This document shows, piece by piece, positions 1 through 8,737 of a stretch of 64,000 nt of DNA. The DNA is from Paraburkholderia fungorum (GTDB lineage: Bacteria > Pseudomonadota > Gammaproteobacteria > Burkholderiales > Burkholderiaceae): the NCBI RefSeq assembly GCF_003610895.1, contig NZ_MCAS01000014.1, positions 82,332 to 146,331 of the forward strand, written 5' to 3'. The translations under genes and the position numbers were made by a program. The first letter of the stretch is position 1, and each line of letters begins with the position of its first letter. The notes under the pieces are model-generated. The model ran no database searches. It was not told where the DNA came from and worked only from the letters and a program-made list of their open reading frames with translations.

Positions 1-7
1 CAAATTA

Positions 8-199
8 TGTGGACAACTAGCAGACGGGGTGTCGCACCTACTGCGACAGGTTCGCTATTCTGGTTTTTCTGCGCGGCCGGTAGCGGCTTGATGAGTGATG
101 CTTACTCATCACCCGCGACCGGATACTTCTGCTGCGTCAACGACTTGGCCGGGATGTGCGAAGGTTGTCCACAGGCTTGCCAACATTTTATGGGGACAA
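8..199. other. Non-coding edge with DnaA-box-like 9-mers and a hairpin
   Basis: No gene is supported in the first 217 bases. The 9-mer TTGTCCACA (one base from the DnaA box TTATCCACA) occurs at 165-173 and, reversed, at 8-16. A one-mismatch copy lies at 191-199. A perfect 8-bp inverted repeat with a 7-nt loop lies at 89-111 (arms TGATGAGT and ACTCATCA). No replication gene is nearby, so no origin is claimed. Confidence 0.3.
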
Positions 200-217
200 G
201 TATTGGCAAACGGCCCC

Positions 218-943
218 TCAAGCCTTCAACACCGAAGCCGCCACCTCTTCCCGCGATTGCACCTGCAAAACCGCATCCCGCTTATCGAGCAAATGCTGCC
301 GCAAAATCGCGCTCAACTTCTTCCCATCTCTCGCCTCAAGCGCCTTCAACATTTCATCGTGATCGTGAATCGCGCTGTCCCACTTAGGGATCTGAAAGTT
401 CGACCGGAACCGTAACGCCTGCAAGCGCCGGTTCACCGCAACATAAGTCTGCCGCAGTGCTGAATTCCTCGCCGCTTCGTTGATCTTGTCGTGAATCGCC
501 TGGTTGCGGCTGTAGTACCCGGCCAGATCGTTCTGCGTACGACAAGCGAGCATCGCGTAATGCAGCGCCTTGATCTCGGCAAGCTCGGCGGCCGTCATCC
601 GCTCCGCCGCCAGCTCACCAGAAAAAGCCTCAAGACCGCTCATCAATTCAAAGGTCTCGCGCAACTCCGCTTCCGACATCTTCGACACCGACGCGCCCCG
701 GTTCGGCGAAATCTCGATCAGCCCTTCCGCAGCCAATACCTTCAGTGCCTCCCGCAGCGGCGTGCGCGAAATTCCCAGCGTCTCGCATAGCTCGCGTTCG
801 TTCAGTTTCTTGCCCGGCTCCAGCACCCCTTCGACGATAAAGCGGCGAATGTGCTCCACCACCGTGTCGTGCAAGCGCTGACGCTCGACCTTCGGCATCA
901 GCGGGGAAGCGGCCACACCCGCATCGAAATCCGAATTTTGCAT
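218..943 (-). CDS. GntR family regulator, FCD (FadR) subfamily
   Basis: A 241-residue protein with an N-terminal winged helix-turn-helix at about residues 20-85, including the GntR signature around LNERELCETLGISRTPLREAL. An all-helical FCD ligand domain follows to about residue 225. This subfamily usually binds a small organic acid, which releases it from DNA. The ATG is preceded by GAGGG. It is divergent from the aminotransferase-MFS-hydratase-dehydrogenase operon and is probably that operon's repressor. A 14-bp palindrome overlaps its own start codon and a near-identical copy sits at the divergent promoter, which suggests autoregulation. The ligand is unknown. Confidence 0.9.
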   Translation of the reverse strand: MQNSDFDAGVAASPLMPKVERQRLHDTVVEHIRRFIVEGVLEPGKKLNERELCETLGISRTPLREALKVLAAEGLIEISPNRGASVSKMSEAELRETFELMSGLEAFSGELAAERMTAAELAEIKALHYAMLACRTQNDLAGYYSRNQAIHDKINEAARNSALRQTYVAVNRRLQALRFRSNFQIPKWDSAIHDHDEMLKALEARDGKKLSAILRQHLLDKRDAVLQVQSREEVAASVLKA

Positions 944-949
944 ACAAAA
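936..949. promoter_or_regulatory. Putative GntR operator at the regulator's own start
   Basis: TTTTGCATACAAAA differs at one position from the perfect palindrome at 1073-1086. It spans the regulator's start codon (941-943), consistent with autorepression. Assignment to this regulator is inferred from position and symmetry. Confidence 0.55.
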
Positions 950-1041
950 GCCCTCAACATCGTATTAGTGCGATTTTATCGGAAGCTCAAAGATTAGGTA
1001 AGAGCACGGGTAAACACCGGTGCAAGCAAGCAATTTTCATC

Positions 1042-1086
1042 TTGGGATCACGGCGGATCGTCTGATATAGTTTTTTGCATGCAAAA
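1042..1086 (+). promoter_or_regulatory. Candidate promoter and GntR operator of the aminotransferase operon
   Basis: A -35-like TTGGGA (1042-1047) and a -10-like TATAGT (1066-1071) are separated by 18 bp. They are followed at once by the perfect palindrome TTTTGCATGCAAAA (1073-1086), which would cover the transcription start, a typical repressor position. Promoter strength is inferred. Confidence 0.5.
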
Positions 1087-1104
1087 TTCAATCGGAGGAG
1101 CCCA

Positions 1105-2325
1105 ATGCTCAAGCTAGACTTTCACCCCGCTGGCCGTCACTTCCTGCAGATTCCGGGTCCGAGCCCGGTGCCCGATCGCATTCTCCGGGCGATGAGCTAC
1201 CCGACCATCGATCACCGTGGCCCTGAGTTCGGCGAACTCGGTCTGAAGGTGCTCGACGGCATCAAGAAAATCTTCAAGACGCAGCAGCCCGTGGTGATTT
1301 ATCCCGCCTCTGGCACCGGCGCGTGGGAAGCAGCGCTGTCGAACACGCTGAGCCCCGGCGACAACGTGTTGATGTTCGAAACCGGTCACTTCGCGACGCT
1401 GTGGAAAAAGATGGCGGAAAGCCTTGGGCTGAAGCCGGAGTTCCTCGGCCTGCCCGGCATAGAAGGCTGGCGGCGCGGGGTTCAGCCGCAAATGATCGAG
1501 GAGCGCCTGCGCGCCGACACGCAGCATGCGATCAAGGCGGTGTGTGTGGTCCATAACGAGACCTCCACGGGCGTCACTTCGGATATCGCCGCCGTGCGCC
1601 GCGCGATCGACGCGGCCGGACACCCGGCACTGCTGCTGGTCGACACGATCTCGGGCCTCGCCTGCGCGGACTATCGCCATGACGAATGGGGCGTCGACGT
1701 CACCGTGTCGGGTTCGCAAAAGGGTTTGATGCTGCCGCCGGGCATCAGCTTCAACGCGATCTCGCCGAAGGCGTTCGTGGCCAGCAAGCAGGCAAAACTG
1801 CCGCGCAGCTTCTGGGACTGGACCGACATCGTCGAGATGAACAAAACCGGCTACTGGCCGTACACGCCGAACACGAACCTGCTGTACGGGCTCAATGAGG
1901 CGCTGGAGATGATTCTCGGCGAAGGACTCGACAACGTGTTCGCCCGTCACGAGCGTCTCGCCGAAGCCACCCGTCGTGCCGTACGTGCATGGGGCCTGGA
2001 GATCCAGTGCGCCGATCCCGCTGTGTACAGCCCGGTGCTGACCGGCGTGATGATGCCCGAGGGCATCGATGCCGACGCAGTGCGCAAGGTCATCTACGAA
2101 CGCTTCGACATGTCGCTCGGCACCGGCCTCGGCAAGATGAAAGGCCGCATGTTCCGCATCGGCCACCTTGGCGACTGTAACGACCTGATGCTGCTGGCAA
2201 CGCTGGCCGGTTGCGAAATGGGCCTGCGGCTCGCGGGCGTGCCGCTCAAGGAAAGCGGCCTGCCTGCCGCTATGGAGTGGTTGAGCCAGCCGACCCAGGC
2301 CTCGGGGCTGAAAGCGGCCGCTTAA
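1105..2325 (+). CDS. Class V aminotransferase (serine-glyoxylate aminotransferase-like)
   Basis: A 406-residue PLP enzyme of fold type I. The family moves the amino group of serine, alanine or a related donor to glyoxylate or another 2-oxo acid. The motif SGSQKG places the PLP lysine at about K206, and LLLVDTISGLA supplies the cofactor-binding aspartate. The ATG at 1105 has a GGAGG ribosome site; an upstream in-frame ATG lies inside the operator and is unlikely. First gene of an operon with an MFS carrier, a hydratase-like protein and a large flavin/Fe-S dehydrogenase. Related members act on 2-aminoethylphosphonate or ureidoglycine, so the exact amino acceptor is not certain. Confidence 0.85.
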   Translation: MLKLDFHPAGRHFLQIPGPSPVPDRILRAMSYPTIDHRGPEFGELGLKVLDGIKKIFKTQQPVVIYPASGTGAWEAALSNTLSPGDNVLMFETGHFATLWKKMAESLGLKPEFLGLPGIEGWRRGVQPQMIEERLRADTQHAIKAVCVVHNETSTGVTSDIAAVRRAIDAAGHPALLLVDTISGLACADYRHDEWGVDVTVSGSQKGLMLPPGISFNAISPKAFVASKQAKLPRSFWDWTDIVEMNKTGYWPYTPNTNLLYGLNEALEMILGEGLDNVFARHERLAEATRRAVRAWGLEIQCADPAVYSPVLTGVMMPEGIDADAVRKVIYERFDMSLGTGLGKMKGRMFRIGHLGDCNDLMLLATLAGCEMGLRLAGVPLKESGLPAAMEWLSQPTQASGLKAAA

Positions 2326-2372
2326 GCACACGAACAGCTGAGTACCTGAGCGCCTCGGCGCATCTCGCAGCA

Positions 2373-2396
2373 AAGGAAGGCGGGGAGCACTTCCTT
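2373..2396 (+). other. Intercistronic hairpin
   Basis: A 7-bp inverted repeat (arms AAGGAAG and CTTCCTT, 10-nt loop) lies in the 198-nt gap between the aminotransferase and MFS genes. There is no T-tract, so an RNA processing or stability role is more likely than termination. Confidence 0.3.
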
Positions 2397-2523
2397 CACG
2401 AAGCCGCGCATAGAACGCGGCCCACCAACAACATGCGATGTTCCCGTGGCGTATCTCGCCGACGGGCGACGACGCAGCGCGCCATTCAGGCGCGCCGTCG
2501 ACAGACTGCAATGGAGAGAGACG

Positions 2524-3810
2524 ATGAAGCGGTTTCGTGTCAGCAGTGCGACCAGTATCGTTCTAGTGATGCTGTGCATCATGTACTTCATCACTTACCT
2601 GGACCGCGTCAACGTCAGCACCGCGGCTGCAGGTTTCGGCAAGGAGTTCGGACTCTCGCATACGGAAGTGGGCCTGGTGTTTTCGGCCTTCGCCTATCCG
2701 TATCTGATTTTTCAGATCATCGGTGGCTGGGTCAGTGACCGTTTCGGCGCGAAACGCACGCTGATTTTCTGCGGCGCCATCTGGGGCGTCGCGACGTTGT
2801 TGACCGGCTTCGCCGGTGGTCTGGTCTCGTTGCTGGCCGCCCGTGTGTTGCTCGGTTTCGGCGAAGGCGCGACGTTTCCCGCCGCAACCTCCGCGATGGC
2901 GCGCTGGGTCGCAAAGGAAAAGCGCGGCTTTGCGCAGGGCATCACACACGCGGCGTCGCGTATCGGCAATGCAGTGGCACCCGGTTTGATCGTGCTGGTG
3001 ATGGCGACCTGGGGCTGGCGCGAATCGTTCTATATCTGCGGCGTGTTCAGCTTGCTGTGGGTGGCCGTCTGGGCGTTCACGTTCACCGAACATCCGAAAG
3101 ATCATCCGCGTATCACGAGCGAGGAACTCGAAATCTTGCCCGCGCCGAAGCCGAAAGCGGCCGGCGTACCGTGGGGAAAACTGTTTCGCCGCATGTGGCC
3201 GGTCACGATCGTGTACTTCTGCTATGGCTGGACGTTGTGGCTGTTCCTCAGCTGGATTCCGCAATACTTCCTGCACAGCTATCACCTGCAGCTGCAAAAG
3301 TCGGCGATCTTCGCCTCGGTGGTGTTCTTTGCCGGTGTGCTAGGCGATACGCTCGGCGGTATCGTGACCGACTGGATCTTTACGCGTACCCGCAGCTTGA
3401 AGCGTGCCCGGAGCTGGATGGTCTCGGTGTGCATGCTGTTCTGTCTGCTCTCGCTCATTCCGCTGATGTTCACGCACGATCTGTATCTGTCGATGGCGTG
3501 TCTCGCGTCAGGTTTCTTCTTCGCCGAAATGACGATCGGCCCGATGTGGGCGATTCCGATGGATATCGCGCCGGAATACTCCGGCACCGCGAGCGGCATG
3601 ATGAACACCGGCTCGGCATTGGCCGCGATCATCTCGCCGGTGGTCGGCGGATTTCTGATCGACTACTTCGGCAGCTGGGAGTTGCCGTTCGTCGGCAGCA
3701 TGCTGTTGATGGCGATCGGCGTGGTGCTCGCGTTCCGCATGCAGCCGGAAAGCAAATTCGATCTCAACGCGGCCGACAAAGCGCACGCCACCACGGGCGT
3801 GGGTGCATAA
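2524..3810 (+). CDS. MFS transporter, anion:cation symporter type
   Basis: A 428-residue inner-membrane permease with about 12 hydrophobic segments. The N-terminus (YFITYLDRVNVSTAAAGF) is typical of the anion:cation symporter family, which includes the galactonate, glucarate, hexuronate and phthalate carriers. The loop motif GGWVSDRFGAKRT lies between TM2 and TM3. The ATG at 2524 is preceded by GGAGAGAG. It is 198 nt after the aminotransferase and 37 nt before the hydratase-like gene, so it probably imports the organic acid that the operon degrades. The substrate cannot be read from sequence. Confidence 0.85.
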   Translation: MKRFRVSSATSIVLVMLCIMYFITYLDRVNVSTAAAGFGKEFGLSHTEVGLVFSAFAYPYLIFQIIGGWVSDRFGAKRTLIFCGAIWGVATLLTGFAGGLVSLLAARVLLGFGEGATFPAATSAMARWVAKEKRGFAQGITHAASRIGNAVAPGLIVLVMATWGWRESFYICGVFSLLWVAVWAFTFTEHPKDHPRITSEELEILPAPKPKAAGVPWGKLFRRMWPVTIVYFCYGWTLWLFLSWIPQYFLHSYHLQLQKSAIFASVVFFAGVLGDTLGGIVTDWIFTRTRSLKRARSWMVSVCMLFCLLSLIPLMFTHDLYLSMACLASGFFFAEMTIGPMWAIPMDIAPEYSGTASGMMNTGSALAAIISPVVGGFLIDYFGSWELPFVGSMLLMAIGVVLAFRMQPESKFDLNAADKAHATTGVGA

Positions 3811-3847
3811 GCGGAATGCACCGTTCCTTCTCTTCGTCTTCAAAGAA

Positions 3848-4597
3848 ATGACAACATCACTGAGTCAACGTCTCGCCGACGCGCGCCGCAATCACCTGAC
3901 GCTCGATGCGTTGCCGTCGGAGCAAACGCCTGCGGACGGCGCTGCCGCCTACGCGGTTCAACACGACATCCTGCGCGTATTGGAGGCGCCGATCGGCGGC
4001 TGGAAGATTGGCGCGAAGTCGGACAGCGGCCCGATTCAAGGCGCACCGTTGCCTGCAAACGATCTGCATGCCGATGGCGCGCGCCTGCCGCGCGAAGGCT
4101 TCACCCCATTGGGACTCGAACTGGAGATCGCATTCCGTTTCGGCCGCCGCTTCGAGCCTTCGACAACACCCTATAGCGAAGCCGAGGTGCGCGCCGGCAT
4201 CGGCTCGATCGGCACGACCATCGAGATCGTGGCGAGCCGTTACGCCGGCTGGCCCAACGTCGACAAGCTCGCTCAACTCGCGGACTTGCAGAACCACGGG
4301 GCGTTGATCGTCGGCGAATTTTCGCCGTATCGCGAGGACTTTCCGTTTGTTGCGCCGTCGTTGCGGTTCAGCTTTGAAGGGCGTGACGTGGTTGAGACAA
4401 CGCCCGCCAATCCGGCCGGCGATCCTCGGCGTCTGCTGACCTGGCTCGTCAATCACGCCACGTCGCGCGGCATCGCAATCACGCCGGAGATGATTGTCAC
4501 CACCGGTTCGTACACCGGAATGTTTTTTCCGCAGAGCGCGGGCACGGCTAACGGGCGCATTGAAGGGCTCGCGCCGATCAGCCTGACGCTGTACTAG
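3848..4597 (+). CDS. 2-keto-4-pentenoate hydratase / fumarylacetoacetase-fold protein
   Basis: A 249-residue protein of the MhpD-like group (FAH fold). Related enzymes hydrate 2-hydroxypenta-2,4-dienoate or decarboxylate oxalocrotonate, using a divalent metal bound by acidic residues. The segment GLELEIAFRF contains the expected Glu-x-Glu pair, and GGWKIGAKS resembles the family's substrate-side motif. The ATG at 3848 lies 37 nt after the MFS stop and only a weak AAAGAA precedes it; an upstream in-frame ATG at 3803 would overlap the MFS gene. In this operon it may act on an unsaturated or 2-oxo acid intermediate rather than an aromatic meta-cleavage product. Confidence 0.75.
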   Translation: MTTSLSQRLADARRNHLTLDALPSEQTPADGAAAYAVQHDILRVLEAPIGGWKIGAKSDSGPIQGAPLPANDLHADGARLPREGFTPLGLELEIAFRFGRRFEPSTTPYSEAEVRAGIGSIGTTIEIVASRYAGWPNVDKLAQLADLQNHGALIVGEFSPYREDFPFVAPSLRFSFEGRDVVETTPANPAGDPRRLLTWLVNHATSRGIAITPEMIVTTGSYTGMFFPQSAGTANGRIEGLAPISLTLY

Positions 4598-4621
4598 CCC
4601 GTTTTCCTATAGGCCGACGAA

Positions 4622-7600
4622 ATGACGAACCCCACCTCCGCTTTACTCGTCAAGCCGATTCATCTGGTGCCGTCCGCCGCGCGCCTGACCACGCCGCTTG
4701 CGCAGCATTTGCGCAAGTCTCTGCGCGGCGACGTGTTGTTCGATGCGGCGAGCCGCGGCCGTTATTCGACCGATGCGTCGATCTATCAGATTACGCCGAT
4801 CGGCGTGGTAGTGCCGCGCGATCAGGACGATCTGCGCATCGCTCTGGACATTGCACGCAGCGAGAAAGTACCGTTACTCGCTCGCGGCGCGGGCACGAGC
4901 CAATGCGGCCAGACCGTCGGCGAGGCGCTGGTGATCGACACCAGCAAATGGCTGAACAACATTGTCGCGTTCGATGCCGAAGCGCGCACGGTAACCGTCG
5001 AACCGGGCGTCGTGCTGGACCATCTGAACGCGTGGCTGAAGCCGCATGGCCTGTGGTTTCCCGTCGACGTTTCGACAGCGGCGCAATGCACGATCGGTGG
5101 CATGGCCGGTAACAACTCGTGCGGCTCGCGCTCGATCGAATACGGCAACATGGTGCACAACGTCGAGGCGATCGACGCCATTCTCGCCGACGGCAGCGAA
5201 GCACGTTTCGCCTCCTTGCGCGACGCGCCGCAAGGCGCGCGCTTGCAGCAGATACTGGAAGGCGTGAAGCGGATTGCCGAGCGGGAGCATGATGAAATCG
5301 TCGAGCGCATACCGAAGGTGCTGCGGCGCGTAGCGGGCTACAACATCGATGTATTCGATTGCCAGAACCCGCGCGCCTATACCGATGACGGCATCGCCAA
5401 TCTTGCGCATCTGCTGGTCGGCTCAGAAGGTACGCTCGCGTTCAGCCGCCAACTGACGCTGAAACTCGCACCGCTGCCCACGCATAAAACGCTGGGCGTG
5501 GTGAATTTCCCGACCTTCTGGCAGTCGATGGATCTCACGCAGCACATCGTCAAGCTGAAGCCGGTGGCCGTGGAACTGGTCGATCGCACCATGATCGATC
5601 TGGCAATGAGCAATCCCGCGTTCCGGCCGGTGATCGAGAAGGCGCTGGTCGGCGAGCCGCAAGCGATCCTGCTGGTGGAATTCGCGGGCGAGGATCGTGA
5701 CCAGCAGCTTGCGTCGCTCAAGAAACTCACTGAATTGATGGCTGATTTGGGTCTGCCCGATTCGGTCGTCGAGATGCCTGCTGCGAACGAACAGAAAGCG
5801 TTGTGGGAAGTCCGCAAAGCTGGACTGAACATCATGATGAGCATGAAGGGCGACGGCAAGCCTGTCTCCTTCATCGAAGATTGCGCGGTGCCGCTCGAAC
5901 ATCTCGCGGAATACACGAGCCGCCTGACTGAAGTGTTCCACCGCAACGGGACCGAAGGCACCTGGTATGCACATGCAAGTGTCGGCACACTGCACGTGCG
6001 GCCGATTCTCGATATGCGGCGTGACGGCGCCGCGAAGATGCGCGCCATCGCCGAGGAAGCGGCGGCCTTGGTGCGCGAATACAAGGGTGCGTATTCCGGC
6101 GAGCACGGCGACGGCTTGTGCCGCGGCGAATGGGTCGCGTGGCAATACGGGCCGCGTCTGAATCAGGCGTTCACCGAAATCAAGGCGTTGTTCGATCCGG
6201 ATAACCGTTTCAATCCCGACAAGATCGTGCGTCCGCCGAAGATGGACGACGCGCGCAATTTCCGTTTTGCACCGGGCTACGAGGCGCGTGCGATCGACAC
6301 CGCGCTCGACTGGTCCGCATGGAACGTCGAACGCGATCCGCTGACGGGGCAGGAGACGCTGCCGGGCAGCGGCAACGATCTGTCGGGCGGTCTCGCCAAG
6401 GCCGTCGAGATGTGCAACAACAACGGCCATTGCCGCAAGTTCGATGCGGGCACCATGTGCCCGAGTTATCGCGTGACGAAGGATGAGCAACATGTGACGC
6501 GAGGGCGCGCGAACACCTTGCGTCTGGCGATTTCAGGGCAACTCGGTGAAGCGGGACTTGCCAGCGACGACGTCAAGGACACGCTCGATCTGTGTGTTTC
6601 GTGCAAGGGCTGCAAGCGCGACTGCCCGACGGGCGTCGACATGGCGAAGTTCAAGATCGAGGCACGGGCGGCGCGCGTCAAACGGCATGGGCTGCGTCTG
6701 CGCGACAAGCTGGTGGCCTTCATGCCGCGCTATGCCGCAACGGCGAGCCGCATGCCGATGTTGATGGCGCTGGCCGACAACGTGCCGGTATTGTCGGCGT
6801 GGTTCAAGCGTTCGGTGGGCTTTGCGCCGGAACGCACGTTGCCGCGCTTCAAGAAATCGTTTCTATCCAACGCGGTGCCGGGGGAAAGATCCCAGGGCGG
6901 CGCGTTGAAAGAAGTGCTGTTGTTCGTCGATACGTTCAACAACAACATGGAGCCTGAAAACGCACGCGCCGCGCAGCAGGTGCTGGAAGCTGCGGGCTAC
7001 ACGGTGCACTTCAATACGCGCCAGGGGGAGCGGCCGGTATGTTGCGGCCGTACCTTCCTCGCGGCTGGTTTGGTCGACGAAGCGAAGCAGGAAGCGCGGC
7101 GCATGCTCGATCTGTTCAAACCGTTTGTGGAGCGTGGCGTGCCGATCGTCGGGTTGGAGCCGTCGTGTTTGCTGTCGTTGCGCGACGAGTTCCTGCATTA
7201 CGGTTTCGGCGAAGAAGCACAGCGTCTGTCGAAGCAGGCCTTTCTATTCGAAGAGTTTCTGGTGCGAGAAGAAAAGGCCGGTCGTCTGAAGCTTGCGTTG
7301 AAGCCGCTGGCGAAGGAGCAGGCGCTCGTTCACGGCCACTGCCATCAAAAGGCCTTCGATGCGTTCACGCCCGTGCAGACCGTGCTGAACTGGATTCCTC
7401 AGTTGAAGGTGTCGACGGTGGAGTCGTCGTGCTGCGGGATGGCGGGCAGCTTCGGCTACGAAGCCGAGCATTACGCGACATCGCAGGCGATGGCGGAACT
7501 CTCGCTACTGCCGGCGGTGCGCAAGATCGACGCCAACACGGTGATGGTTGCGGACGGCACGAGTTGCCGGCATCAGATTCACGACGGTGCGGGCGTCGAC

Positions 7601-7642
7601 GCGATCCACGTGGCGCGGGTGCTGGCGATGGCGTTGCAGTGA
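4622..7642 (+). CDS. YdiJ-like FAD and Fe-S hydroxyacid dehydrogenase
   Basis: A 1006-residue fusion. The N-terminal part (about 50-480) is a PCMH-type FAD domain with its oxidase C-terminal domain (GAGTSQCGQT, GGMAGNNSCGSRS). Cysteines for two Fe-S clusters follow, around residue 597 (CNNNGHCRKF..CP) and residue 657 (CVSCKGCKRDCP). The C-terminus has two CCG half-domains (CCGRTF, CCGMAGSFGYE). This architecture matches YdiJ-type proteins, reported to oxidise D-2-hydroxy acids such as D-2-hydroxyglutarate and feed electrons to a respiratory acceptor. It is the last gene of the operon, 24 nt after the hydratase-like gene. The substrate may be a hydroxy acid made or imported by its neighbours. 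Confidence 0.85.
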   Translation: MTNPTSALLVKPIHLVPSAARLTTPLAQHLRKSLRGDVLFDAASRGRYSTDASIYQITPIGVVVPRDQDDLRIALDIARSEKVPLLARGAGTSQCGQTVGEALVIDTSKWLNNIVAFDAEARTVTVEPGVVLDHLNAWLKPHGLWFPVDVSTAAQCTIGGMAGNNSCGSRSIEYGNMVHNVEAIDAILADGSEARFASLRDAPQGARLQQILEGVKRIAEREHDEIVERIPKVLRRVAGYNIDVFDCQNPRAYTDDGIANLAHLLVGSEGTLAFSRQLTLKLAPLPTHKTLGVVNFPTFWQSMDLTQHIVKLKPVAVELVDRTMIDLAMSNPAFRPVIEKALVGEPQAILLVEFAGEDRDQQLASLKKLTELMADLGLPDSVVEMPAANEQKALWEVRKAGLNIMMSMKGDGKPVSFIEDCAVPLEHLAEYTSRLTEVFHRNGTEGTWYAHASVGTLHVRPILDMRRDGAAKMRAIAEEAAALVREYKGAYSGEHGDGLCRGEWVAWQYGPRLNQAFTEIKALFDPDNRFNPDKIVRPPKMDDARNFRFAPGYEARAIDTALDWSAWNVERDPLTGQETLPGSGNDLSGGLAKAVEMCNNNGHCRKFDAGTMCPSYRVTKDEQHVTRGRANTLRLAISGQLGEAGLASDDVKDTLDLCVSCKGCKRDCPTGVDMAKFKIEARAARVKRHGLRLRDKLVAFMPRYAATASRMPMLMALADNVPVLSAWFKRSVGFAPERTLPRFKKSFLSNAVPGERSQGGALKEVLLFVDTFNNNMEPENARAAQQVLEAAGYTVHFNTRQGERPVCCGRTFLAAGLVDEAKQEARRMLDLFKPFVERGVPIVGLEPSCLLSLRDEFLHYGFGEEAQRLSKQAFLFEEFLVREEKAGRLKLALKPLAKEQALVHGHCHQKAFDAFTPVQTVLNWIPQLKVSTVESSCCGMAGSFGYEAEHYATSQAMAELSLLPAVRKIDANTVMVADGTSCRHQIHDGAGVDAIHVARVLAMALQ

Positions 7643-7655
7643 AGGCGCCCGGCCG

Positions 7656-8576
7656 CTAGGCGGCGCTGACCGCCTGCCGATACGCGGCTGGCGCCACGCC
7701 GACACTTTCGCGAAAGCGATGGCTGAAATGGCTGGCGTTCGCATAGCCGCATTGCTCCGCGACATGGGCGAGCGGCAATCTCGTGGTGCGCAGCAGCGTG
7801 CGGGCGCGTTCGAGCCGTTGCTGCGCGATCCATGCAGCAGGCGGCAGTCCGAACGACGTGCGGAACATACGCGCCAGATGAAATTCCGACAGTGCCGCGA
7901 CCCCGGCAAGCTCGCCGAGCGTGAGCGTTTGCGCGAGATGATTCTCGATGTAGTCGCGCAAGCGCCGCCGGGTCGCGACCGACAGGCCGCCCTTGAGCGA
8001 CGCGTCCGTGCGGCGCACGCCCTGGGCGCGCAGCAGCAGGCTCAATACCTGATGCGCGGCTTCATTGGTCCGCAGCAGGCCGTCGGGGTCCTGCCAGTCT
8101 TCATTGGCGAGCGATTGACACAGGCTCGCAATGCGGGCGTCTTCGAAATAGGTGCGGTCGGCCAGCGTCAGCTCGCGCGGCTCGCGATCGAGTTCCTGCA
8201 CGGCGCGCTGCGTGAAATGTTCGGGCAGGAAGTAAAGATGCATGAAATGCATGTGGCCGCGCACCCACCAGCGCGATTCATGCTCGCCGGGCAACGCGCA
8301 GAGCCGCGACGGTGCGCCGTAGCGCCCGGGCATTTTCTGACGCTCGGTGCGATAGCCGCCATCCAGATAGCACGACAGCGTGTGATGACCGGGCCGCTCA
8401 TAGATGGTCTCGGCTTCCTCCGTGTCGCGGGTCCAGACCGCAATGGCGAGCCGGTCGCCCAACCACGCGAAGCGTTCGAGATTCGCGTTGGCGTTCTGCA
8501 GCGTGTGACAGACCGACTGAAGGCCGAACGGCGTTTCGGTGGATTCGATCACGGAGGCAGGCGGTCTGGCGTTCAC
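7656..8576 (-). CDS. AraC family transcriptional regulator
   Basis: A C-terminal AraC/XylS DNA-binding domain of about 100 residues with two helix-turn-helix units (TLGELAGVAALSEFHLARMF and LAHVAEQCGYANASHFSHRF) follows a cupin-like effector domain. No ATG is available near the N-terminus. The chosen start is a GTG at 8576, giving 306 residues. A TTG at 8666 would add 30 residues but lies upstream of a TATACT-like -10 at 8616-8621. It is divergent from an EamA transporter and is its likely regulator. The effector is unknown. Confidence 0.8.
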   Translation of the reverse strand: MNARPPASVIESTETPFGLQSVCHTLQNANANLERFAWLGDRLAIAVWTRDTEEAETIYERPGHHTLSCYLDGGYRTERQKMPGRYGAPSRLCALPGEHESRWWVRGHMHFMHLYFLPEHFTQRAVQELDREPRELTLADRTYFEDARIASLCQSLANEDWQDPDGLLRTNEAAHQVLSLLLRAQGVRRTDASLKGGLSVATRRRLRDYIENHLAQTLTLGELAGVAALSEFHLARMFRTSFGLPPAAWIAQQRLERARTLLRTTRLPLAHVAEQCGYANASHFSHRFRESVGVAPAAYRQAVSAA

Positions 8577-8737
8577 GGAAACGAGGGGGATGCATTTGAT
8601 GACAGGGTAAGCGTCAGTATAGGGCGAGCGCTTACCGGCCGTGCGTCTCCCCGAAAAAGTGCGCAATCCTGGACAAGTGCGGGCGCCGGCGTTGCAGCAT
8701 AGTGGAATTCTCGCTTATTGCTGCTGCAGGCTTCGTC

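Noticed and set aside
8..199. Replication origin
   Set aside because: Three DnaA-like 9-mers are too few without an AT-rich unwinding region or dnaA, parAB or repA genes.
1114..2511. Long antisense reading frames such as the 465-codon minus-strand frame across the aminotransferase gene
   Set aside because: High GC makes long shadow frames. They lack ribosome sites and recognisable folds, and overlap a gene with clear catalytic motifs.
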